Positions 33,783-39,544 of a stretch of DNA of 39,544 nt are shown here, in pieces. The notes under the pieces were generated by a model. The model was not told the origin of the DNA. It ran no database searches and saw only the letters and a list, made by a program, of their open reading frames with translations. Numbering within the stretch: position 1 is the stretch's first letter; every line of letters begins with the position of its first letter. The stretch comes from Lachnospiraceae bacterium. GTDB taxonomy: Bacteria > Bacillota > Clostridia > Lachnospirales > Lachnospiraceae. The position numbers were made by a program, and so were the translations under genes. The stretch lies in NCBI GenBank assembly GCA_017936885.1, contig JAGBEO010000030.1, forward strand, positions 1 to 39,544. The letters are read 5' to 3'.

Positions 33783-33959
33783 ATGATGATACCTAACGAT
33801 CCTGTTATGTTATTGAGTTTTGTAAATTTGAAACTTCGCGATTTTTACGGAAGCCTTGCGGTACTTTGTGATGATCTGGATGTGGATCAGACAGAAATTG
33901 TGTCTAAATTAGCGAAGATTGATTATCATTATGACGAGGAGAAAAATCAATTTGTCTGA
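33783..33959 (+). CDS. DUF4250 domain-containing small protein
   Basis: 58 residues covering the whole DUF4250 family pattern: IPNDPVMLLSFVNLKLRDFY, then LCDDLDVDQTEIVSKLAKI and the end YDEEKNQFV. It is small, acidic and soluble, with a helix-turn-helix-like predicted layout, and its function is unknown. AAGGGAG at 33769-33775 fits ATG 33783 best; ATGs at 33777 and 33786 are alternatives. Its last eight bases overlap the start of the ASKHA gene, so expression is coupled. The family is widespread in Clostridia and Bacteroides-type gut bacteria. Confidence 0.85.
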   Translation: MMIPNDPVMLLSFVNLKLRDFYGSLAVLCDDLDVDQTEIVSKLAKIDYHYDEEKNQFV

Positions 33960-35652
33960 TAAAATTAAGGTAACAGTAGTTACTGAGTATAACGGAAAAT
34001 TGAATAACAGTGTCAACGGGCAGACAAAGGATTTTAACGGACCCTCTGTTATTGTGACACATGATTCTTCTGTGACACTTATGTCAACTTTGCTGAAAAA
34101 TGGTCTGATCAGCGGCAGTTTTTGCGGCGGCAGAGGGGATTGCGGAAGATGCAAAATCCAATATATCAAAGGTGTTACCATACCTACACCGTTGGAAAGA
34201 AGCGTGATGGAGCCGGAAGAACTCAGACAGGGGTATCGCCTGGCATGTCTTTCGCGACCAAAAGACGACTGTGTCATTCGATTGGCTTTGGTAGAAGATG
34301 AGCAAGTGGCAATTGTTTCTGAAATGATAGATTTGTCGGGAAATAATGACCGAATGAGTCAAGAAAAAGAATGCTCTGAAAATAGAAAAGCATATGATAT
34401 AGAATCTGAGAAAATGCAAACTGACGATGTAGAGTCAGACAGAACTAATCAAAAGTGTTACGTCATTGCAGTGGATCTGGGAACGACTACCATTGCCATG
34501 CAGCTTTGTGATCTGATGACCGGAGCGGTGGTTGACACCTATTGCGAGATGAATCCCCAGAGAAGTTATGGAACAGATGTGCTGTCCAGAATCCAAGCCT
34601 CCTGTGAGGGACACAAAGAAACTCTGCGAAAGATGGTATGGGATGTGCTGGAGCGCGGAATGGTGAAGTTTGCGGAGTATAAGGAAGAAACGCTGTCTGA
34701 TACGGACGATAAAGTAACTGGTGTTATGGAAAAAGTCTGTAAAATAGTCTGTATGTGTATCGCCGGAAATACGACTATGGAGCACCTTTTGCTGGGGTAT
34801 GACGTATCTTCTCTCGGTTTCAGTCCCTTTACGCCGGTGGAGATCGGTTTACAGGAAATCAGATATCCCGCATGGGATATGCCCGTCTATATCGCGCCGG
34901 GAATCAGTACCTTTGTGGGCGGTGATATCGTGACCGGATTGTATGTGCTTAATATGCTGGGAGGATGCCGAGCGGGCCTGCCGGAAGAATCCTCAGACGG
35001 GTTATCGGAAGAATCTGGGAGAAGCGAAAACGTCCGCCTTTTTATCGATTTAGGCACCAATGGAGAGATGGCGATCACGGACGGTCGCCGTATGATTGTG
35101 ACAGCTACCGCAGCGGGTCCGGCTTTTGAAGGCGGTGCGGGGGCACAGGTAATCGGTACGGATATGATTGCGGTTACGGCGTCTTTATTGGAGAGAGGAA
35201 TATTGGATGAGACCGGACTGTTAGCAGATCCTTATTTTGAAACAGGCGTTACGATTCCATGGAAACAAGTGTCTCTTTCTATAGAAAATAAAGATATCCG
35301 CAATCTGCAGCTTGCCAAGGCGGCGGTGCGCGCCGGAGTGGAGATTCTGTGGGAAACGTTAGGCACGCCGGTTGTCGATCAGGTATATCTGGCAGGCGGC
35401 TTTGGGTATTATCTGGATGTGGAAGCAGCTTTTCAGATCGGGTTGTTGCCGGAGAGCCTGCGGGGGAAGGTACAGGCTGTGGGAAACACCTCTTTGGCGG
35501 GTGCCTGCAAACTGGCGCGCGATTTGTACAGAAAATGCACCGATCCAAAGGCGCTGGAAGAACGGCTTTCTTCTATAGAGAGTATGAACCTTGCGAAGCA
35601 GGAAGGATTTGAAAGTCTGTATCTGCGCTATATGAATTTATGCCCCAATTAA
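33952..35652 (+). CDS. 2Fe-2S ferredoxin/ASKHA protein (RACE-like reductive activator, DUF4445)
   Basis: 566 residues. The N-terminal ferredoxin-like domain carries Cys58, Cys64 and Cys67 (FCGGRGDCGRC) and Cys99 (RLACLS), the ligand set of a plant-type 2Fe-2S cluster. A charged, variable linker (about 120-165) follows. The ASKHA ATPase domain begins with VIAVDLGTTTIA (D175) and continues with AGNTTMEHLLLG, LFIDLGTNGEMAI and AGPAFEGGAGA. Known relatives (RamA, RACE proteins) reduce inactive Co(II) corrinoid proteins at the cost of ATP. No corrinoid protein or methyltransferase gene is nearby, so its client lies elsewhere. Start TTG 33952 is chosen because GAGGAG lies at 33936-33941; ATG 33931 has no ribosome site. 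Confidence 0.85.
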   Translation: MSDKIKVTVVTEYNGKLNNSVNGQTKDFNGPSVIVTHDSSVTLMSTLLKNGLISGSFCGGRGDCGRCKIQYIKGVTIPTPLERSVMEPEELRQGYRLACLSRPKDDCVIRLALVEDEQVAIVSEMIDLSGNNDRMSQEKECSENRKAYDIESEKMQTDDVESDRTNQKCYVIAVDLGTTTIAMQLCDLMTGAVVDTYCEMNPQRSYGTDVLSRIQASCEGHKETLRKMVWDVLERGMVKFAEYKEETLSDTDDKVTGVMEKVCKIVCMCIAGNTTMEHLLLGYDVSSLGFSPFTPVEIGLQEIRYPAWDMPVYIAPGISTFVGGDIVTGLYVLNMLGGCRAGLPEESSDGLSEESGRSENVRLFIDLGTNGEMAITDGRRMIVTATAAGPAFEGGAGAQVIGTDMIAVTASLLERGILDETGLLADPYFETGVTIPWKQVSLSIENKDIRNLQLAKAAVRAGVEILWETLGTPVVDQVYLAGGFGYYLDVEAAFQIGLLPESLRGKVQAVGNTSLAGACKLARDLYRKCTDPKALEERLSSIESMNLAKQEGFESLYLRYMNLCPN

Positions 35653-35664
35653 TGTAATGAAGCG

Positions 35665-35703
35665 TTAAGGTTTCTTTAAGGTTCCTCGTATTTTCCTTTA
35701 AGA
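35665..35703 (+). promoter_or_regulatory. Phased TTAAGG boxes, probable OmpR/PhoB-family operator
   Basis: TTAAGG at 35665-35670 and 35676-35681 begin exactly 11 bases apart, and TTAAGA at 35698-35703 starts 22 bases further. Direct repeats with an 11-base period are the usual site for OmpR/PhoB-type regulators binding head to tail. TAATCT (35713-35718) and TAATAT (35718-35723) are candidate -10 elements just downstream. The response regulator encoded at 36831 is the obvious candidate to bind here. The rest of the 35653-35823 gap holds nothing else I recognise. Confidence 0.6.
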
Positions 35704-35823
35704 AAAGGATGGTAATCTAATATCAACAACGAAACAGGAATGCGCAAACCGCATACAATGTAAAAGATTGTATTCAACTGCAGGCAATGCCAAAATGCGT
35801 ATTCATGAGAGGAGAATGATATT

Positions 35824-36732
35824 ATGTGGACAAGAAAAGAATTGAAGCAAAAGGCGAAAGAAGCCTTAAAAAGAAATTACTGGAAGATCGTGTTGGTATC
35901 GGCATTACTTATTTTGTTGGGCGGTGGATCCGGCAGTGTCGGTTCCGGTTTCAGTTTCAGTTCCGGCAACGCATATCAGAACAATGTTTCGACCGTTGCT
36001 GATGTAGAGAACGGAGTGGATGTCATTGAAACGGAGTCGGGTAATTTCTTGATCGGGCAGTATGAGACAGAGGATACGCAGCAGATACAGTCTTCGGAAG
36101 AAGATACACAAACTACGATTGCTATAGACCAAGAACCGGATCACGAGGACTATATCGCGATGGTTGTCCTTGCAGTGGCTGTTTTCGCGGCAGTGTTCAT
36201 TGTACTTTTTGTTATCATATTTGCTGTTCAGGTATTTCTGTGTAATCCGCTCATAGTCGGAACAGACCGTTTTATGCTTAAGAGTATTGACGATAAGGCA
36301 GAAGTAAAAGAAATTGCATATGGCTTCGATCATTCTTATCTGAACATCGTTAAGACTTTGTTTTTCAGGGATCTGTATATATTCCTATGGAGCTTGCTGT
36401 TTATCATTCCCGGTATTTACAAGATGTATCAGTATCGCATGGTGTCTTATATCGCAGCGGAACATCCGGAGATGAATTATAAAGAGGTGCTGCAGCTTAG
36501 TAAAGATATGATGAACGGCGAGAAATGGCATGCGTTTGTGTTGGATCTGTCCTTTATCCCGTGGCATATTTTGGGAGTGATAACATGTGGTATTTTAGAA
36601 ATTTTCTATATCGCACCTTACCAGAATCTGACCAATGCGTGCTTATACCGTACACTCTGCACACTGCATGAACAGGCGGACGGACAGGGCATGATCCCTA
36701 TGTTAGAGGATGTAGAAACGGAAAACAGATAA
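35824..36732 (+). CDS. DUF975 family membrane protein
   Basis: 302 residues. The start MWTRKELKQKAKEALKRNYWKI is the signature of DUF975. Hydrophobic segments lie at about 20-33, 113-140, 178-200 and 240-265, and the later region has IPGIYKMYQYRMVSYI and the family's typical EVLQLSKDMMNGEKW stretch. A Gly/Ser-rich plus acidic insertion (about 34-108) sits between the first two segments and faces outward or is disordered. Function is unknown; similar genes often lie next to envelope-stress regulators. It follows the TTAAGG boxes and precedes the VanR/VanS-like pair, so it may be part of the regulon. A hairpin without T-tract (36748-36774) separates it from the regulator. Confidence 0.85.
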   Translation: MWTRKELKQKAKEALKRNYWKIVLVSALLILLGGGSGSVGSGFSFSSGNAYQNNVSTVADVENGVDVIETESGNFLIGQYETEDTQQIQSSEEDTQTTIAIDQEPDHEDYIAMVVLAVAVFAAVFIVLFVIIFAVQVFLCNPLIVGTDRFMLKSIDDKAEVKEIAYGFDHSYLNIVKTLFFRDLYIFLWSLLFIIPGIYKMYQYRMVSYIAAEHPEMNYKEVLQLSKDMMNGEKWHAFVLDLSFIPWHILGVITCGILEIFYIAPYQNLTNACLYRTLCTLHEQADGQGMIPMLEDVETENR

Positions 36733-36830
36733 TAATCTATCCATAATAGCCCGGCAGAATATTGCTGTCAGGCTGTAGTTAATGTATGACTCTGAAAGAA
36801 TACGAACAGAAAGACGAGGAAAACAATACA

Positions 36831-37526
36831 ATGGGCTATAAAATATTGATTGCAGATGATGAAGCGGAAATCCGGGATGTGCTGCATCTGTATTTGGAAA
36901 AAGACGGTTATGAGACCTATGAAGCTGCCGACGGCATGGAAGCCATGGGACTTCTGAAAAAAGAGCCGATCGATCTGGCGATTCTGGATATCATGATGCC
37001 GGGTCTTGACGGATATCGGGTGTTACGTAATATCCGTGAGAGCAATAATATCCCTGTTATCATATTGTCGGCAAAAAGCAGCGACTCCGATAAAATACTG
37101 GGACTTGATCTAGGGGCGGACGACTATATTACCAAACCCTTCGTGCCCTTAGAAGCAGTGGCGAGAGTAAATTCCAATATCCGGCGTTTCTACGCACTGG
37201 GTGCCAAAGGTAATAGGACAGGGGCAACCGGGGAACTGGCTGTGCGGGATCTGCGCCTGGATCTGGAAGCCTGCCTGCTGTGCAGGGACGGGGAAACGAT
37301 AGAACTGACTTCCGTGGAATATAAAATCATGAAGCTTTTCATGGAGAGTCCGGGCAAAGTGTTTACGAAACAGCAGCTCTTCGAACAGGGCTGGGAAGAA
37401 GCATATATGGCATCCGATAACAACATCATGGTCTGTATCTCGAAACTGCGGGCTAAGCTGGATCATGATGGCAAAGAATATATTAAGACGATACGCGGAT
37501 TAGGATATCGGTTGGAGAAAGAGTAG
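36831..37526 (+). CDS. OmpR-family response regulator (VanR-like)
   Basis: 231 residues. The receiver domain has D9/D10, phosphoacceptor D53 in ILDIMMPG, and K in ITKPF near 103. The winged helix-turn-helix (about 135-231) shows LTSVEYKIMKLFMESPGKVF, the recognition region DNNIMVCISKLRAKLD and YIKTIRGLGYRLEKE. GAGGA at 36816-36820 points to ATG 36831; ATG 36786 would add 15 residues upstream of that site. The kinase gene starts five bases after the stop. The pair resembles VanR/VanS, but no vanH/A/X genes are present, so it should not be read as vancomycin resistance. Confidence 0.92.
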   Translation: MGYKILIADDEAEIRDVLHLYLEKDGYETYEAADGMEAMGLLKKEPIDLAILDIMMPGLDGYRVLRNIRESNNIPVIILSAKSSDSDKILGLDLGADDYITKPFVPLEAVARVNSNIRRFYALGAKGNRTGATGELAVRDLRLDLEACLLCRDGETIELTSVEYKIMKLFMESPGKVFTKQQLFEQGWEEAYMASDNNIMVCISKLRAKLDHDGKEYIKTIRGLGYRLEKE

Positions 37527-37531
37527 ACAGA

Positions 37532-38707
37532 ATGCAGGAGAATAATCTAACAGAAAAGAAAAAAACATTAAAATGGTTTCTGATTCAGCGTTTTCTGATC
37601 ACGATGTTCTGTATCTTTATCTGTGAAGAACTTATCAGTCTGTTCTGCCGGGTGGGGATATTGCCTGTGCTCATACGGATCTTGGAATATCAGCAGATAG
37701 AGATCAGCAGTCAGGGAAATATTCTTGTATTTTTGATACAGATGTTATTGTATTTTGCGGCAGCGATTCTGCCGGACAGCGCGGCGGGATGGGCACAGAG
37801 TATGCTCAGCAATGCTATGGGGAATTCCTTCCGGATCAGTGTGAATTCACCTCTTTATCAGGGCAGATGGGTCGGTATGCTTTGGATTTTTTTGTTGGGA
37901 ATATTCCTGATCCTGCTGGGACTTAGCCTTTTGCCATATGTGGTAGGTGCGTTATATTACTGTCATTTGGTGACTAAGAAAGTCAATGAACTGCTGGAGG
38001 AAGAAAAAGAACAGCAGCTTGCTTTTGACCGAAGGAGAAACTTACTTTTGTCCGATATCGCTCATGATATCAAGACACCGATCACAACGATCTGCGGATA
38101 CAGTAAAGCCTTGTCGGAGGGCGTTGTGCAGGAGACAAGAAGACAGGAGTATCTGGATGCTATCTATGCGAAGTCCATGCGGATGAGCGATCTGATCACA
38201 CTGTTATTTGAATATGTGAAGCTGGAGAGTGAAGGCTTTGTCCTGTATAAAGAAACAGGTGATATCGCAGAACTTCTCAGGGAAAATGCGGCGCTCTTAT
38301 ATGCTGACTTCGAAGATAAGGGGATGGAACTGCAGATGGATATACCGGAGGAGCCTGTCAGCTATGAGATGGATAAGCTGCAAATGGGACGGGCGATTAC
38401 CAACCTGCTGACCAATGCCGTGCGATACGGAAAGGAAGGCGGTAAGGTGCTGGTACGTCTGCGGGAGGATGTACTCACAGTTGCGGATGACGGTCAAAAG
38501 ATAGAGCCGGAGTTTGCCAAACATATCTTTGAACCCTTCTCCAGAGCAGATAAAGCGCGGACTACGAAAGGTGGCAGCGGCTTGGGACTGAGCATTACTG
38601 CGAAGATCGTACAGATGCACGGAGGAGAACTGAAACTGGACTGTGATTTTGGGGAAGGTTATACTAAAGCGTTTCAGGTGTTATTGAAAAAAGAAGCGGC
38701 GGAGTAA
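37532..38707 (+). CDS. Sensor histidine kinase of the VanR-like regulator
   Basis: 391 residues. Hydrophobic segments at about 18-38, 63-80 and 115-145 leave a short extracellular loop (about 81-114), so it may sense a membrane or envelope state instead of a free ligand. The HisKA motif is LLLSDIAHDIKTPITTICGY with H178. The ATPase has the N box ITNLLTNAVRYG, DDGQKIEPE and the G2 box GGSGLGLSIT followed by VQMHGGEL. It lacks a HAMP domain that I can see; the helix after the last membrane segment leads straight into the dimerisation part. A terminator overlaps the end of the gene. It forms an operon with the regulator. Confidence 0.9.
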   Translation: MQENNLTEKKKTLKWFLIQRFLITMFCIFICEELISLFCRVGILPVLIRILEYQQIEISSQGNILVFLIQMLLYFAAAILPDSAAGWAQSMLSNAMGNSFRISVNSPLYQGRWVGMLWIFLLGIFLILLGLSLLPYVVGALYYCHLVTKKVNELLEEEKEQQLAFDRRRNLLLSDIAHDIKTPITTICGYSKALSEGVVQETRRQEYLDAIYAKSMRMSDLITLLFEYVKLESEGFVLYKETGDIAELLRENAALLYADFEDKGMELQMDIPEEPVSYEMDKLQMGRAITNLLTNAVRYGKEGGKVLVRLREDVLTVADDGQKIEPEFAKHIFEPFSRADKARTTKGGSGLGLSITAKIVQMHGGELKLDCDFGEGYTKAFQVLLKKEAAE

Positions 38708-38724
38708 TCTGCTGCTTCTTTTAT
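38689..38724 (+). terminator. Terminator overlapping the kinase gene end
   Basis: AAAAGAAGCGGC at 38689-38700 pairs with GCTGCTTCTTTT at 38711-38722 (12 pairs, one G-T) across the stop codon, followed by ATTG. The T-tract is the right arm of the stem. Confidence 0.65.
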
Positions 38725-38825
38725 TGTGTCATAATAGTGCTTTTATTCGGGATGGCGTTTCTCATAGTTTGTGTGCTTTTGCATAAATATATATTAGGAA
38801 GAGGCAGATAAAGGCTGGACGGAAT

Positions 38826-39544
38826 ATGAGTGTGAGAGGCAAAATGATGGCAGGCACGATCCTGCTTGTCGCCGCAGTATTAGGAGGAACGCTTGGCATG
38901 GTGGCACATAGGGACAGGATCGTAAGCACTGCCAATTATATAACAAATGTTATTGAGGGAGATGCGGATGGCGGCAATGAAAAAGAAGACACGGATAAGA
39001 CTTTGACGGACAGCCCGAAAATTGCGATTACTTTTGATGACGGTCCCCATCCTTACTATACGGAACAGCTTTTAGACGGACTGAAAGAAAGAGACGTACC
39101 GGCAACCTTTTTCGTGACGGGAAAGCAGGCAGAGGCATATCCGGAACTGATCAGGCGCATGCAGGACGAGGGACATTTGATCGGCAACCATACTTACAGC
39201 CATATCCAACTTGGCAAGGAAAACAGGGAGCGTTATATAGAAGAACTTGTCAAAACTAATGAGGTGATCAAAGAAATAACGGGAGAAGAAATACAGTACG
39301 TCAGACCGCCTTACGGAAGCTGGGACAAGAGCATTGAGGCGGAACTGACAATGTTTCCGGTATTGTGGACCATTGATCCATTGGACTGGTGCAGTGACAA
39401 CATATCCTGTATTGTCCAGAAGGTGACCGCCAAGGCGGGAGAGAATGACATTATTCTGATGCACGACCAGTATAAGACCACAGTGACGGCAGCCTTTGAA
39501 ATCATTGATGAACTACAGGCACAGGGGTATGAGTTTGTGACGGT
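38826..39544 (+). CDS. Polysaccharide deacetylase, CE4 family (3' end cut by the window)
   Basis: The frame is open from ATG 38826 to the window edge, giving 239 residues without a stop. An N-terminal hydrophobic segment (about 7-26) anchors or exports the protein, followed by an acidic linker. The NodB domain has all its motifs: TFDDGP at 69-74, HTYSH at 122-126, RPPYG at 160-164, WTIDPLDW at 181-188 and LMHD at 211-214. These residues bind the metal and catalyse removal of acetyl groups from N-acetylglucosamine or related sugars in peptidoglycan, a change that commonly lowers lysozyme sensitivity. The ribosome site is weak. A possible promoter (TTGTGT 38769-38774 with TATTAG 38792-38797) follows the terminator, so it is probably a separate unit. 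Confidence 0.88.
   Translation, partial: MSVRGKMMAGTILLVAAVLGGTLGMVAHRDRIVSTANYITNVIEGDADGGNEKEDTDKTLTDSPKIAITFDDGPHPYYTEQLLDGLKERDVPATFFVTGKQAEAYPELIRRMQDEGHLIGNHTYSHIQLGKENRERYIEELVKTNEVIKEITGEEIQYVRPPYGSWDKSIEAELTMFPVLWTIDPLDWCSDNISCIVQKVTAKAGENDIILMHDQYKTTVTAAFEIIDELQAQGYEFVT

Noticed and set aside
36831-38707. Vancomycin resistance locus
   Set aside because: Only a VanR/VanS-like pair is present; no vanH, ligase or vanX genes occur, and such regulators are common in Clostridia.

Overview
The window looks like chromosomal DNA of a motile, anaerobic gut-type Firmicute, most probably a Lachnospiraceae member (Roseburia/Agathobacter-like; the genus is a guess). Reasons: moderate G+C, AGGAGG ribosome binding sites, families typical of that group (Rpn-type nuclease with a Glu/Gly/Arg-rich tail, DUF4250, DUF975, FlxA-like protein, exopolyphosphatase-related DHH protein), a perfect CIRCE element at clpB, and many two-component systems. 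Every complete gene but one (the DHH phosphoesterase) is on the + strand. I see no rRNA, tRNA, CRISPR array or intact insertion sequence.

Layout. 1-1860: the tail of a cut-off gene, an Rpn/PD-(D/E)XK nuclease-type protein, a small membrane-anchored protein and a shared terminator. 1906-5285: the DHH phosphoesterase on the minus strand, then a KtrB/KtrA potassium uptake pair behind a structured leader. 5347-18110: a large sugar locus. It starts with a membrane-anchored sugar-binding-like sensor, a YesM/LytS-type histidine kinase, a YesN-type AraC response regulator and a XylF-like lipoprotein. A terminator and a new promoter region follow, then ChvE, the ATPase MmsA, two paralogous permeases in tandem, and a chemoreceptor. 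18298-21956: a heterodimeric ABC exporter with one degenerate and one canonical ATP site. 22088-23839: an unusual fusion of a C_GCAxxG_C_C redox-type domain with a degenerate GGDEF and an apparently intact EAL domain. 23961-26137: a LytTR response regulator and a GHKL kinase (AgrA/AgrC-like), overlapping. 26333-29649: a FlxA-like protein, a membrane-anchored ComEC-type metallo-beta-lactamase-fold protein with an Ada-like zinc-binding tail, a hotdog thioesterase and a 53-codon ORF that resembles the tail of Rpn proteins. 29847-32432: ClpB under CIRCE control. 32653-35652: an S66 peptidase, DUF4250 and a 2Fe-2S/ASKHA (RACE-like) protein in one operon. 35824-38707: a DUF975 membrane protein and a VanR/VanS-like pair, preceded by 11-bp-phased TTAAGG boxes. 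38826-end: a polysaccharide deacetylase cut by the window edge.

How it fits together. The most coherent module is 5347-18110. The gene order matches the logic of the XylFII-LytS-YesN three-component system described in Clostridium beijerinckii: an anchored binding protein senses extracellular sugar, the kinase relays it, and the AraC regulator switches on a CUT2-type sugar importer. Here the module also carries an extra XylF-like lipoprotein, a duplicated permease and an adjacent chemoreceptor, so sensing, uptake and taxis may act on the same sugars. The redox-EAL fusion and the FlxA-like protein also fit a motile cell that tunes motility through c-di-GMP. Functional statements are inferences from sequence recognised by eye; no database search was run.
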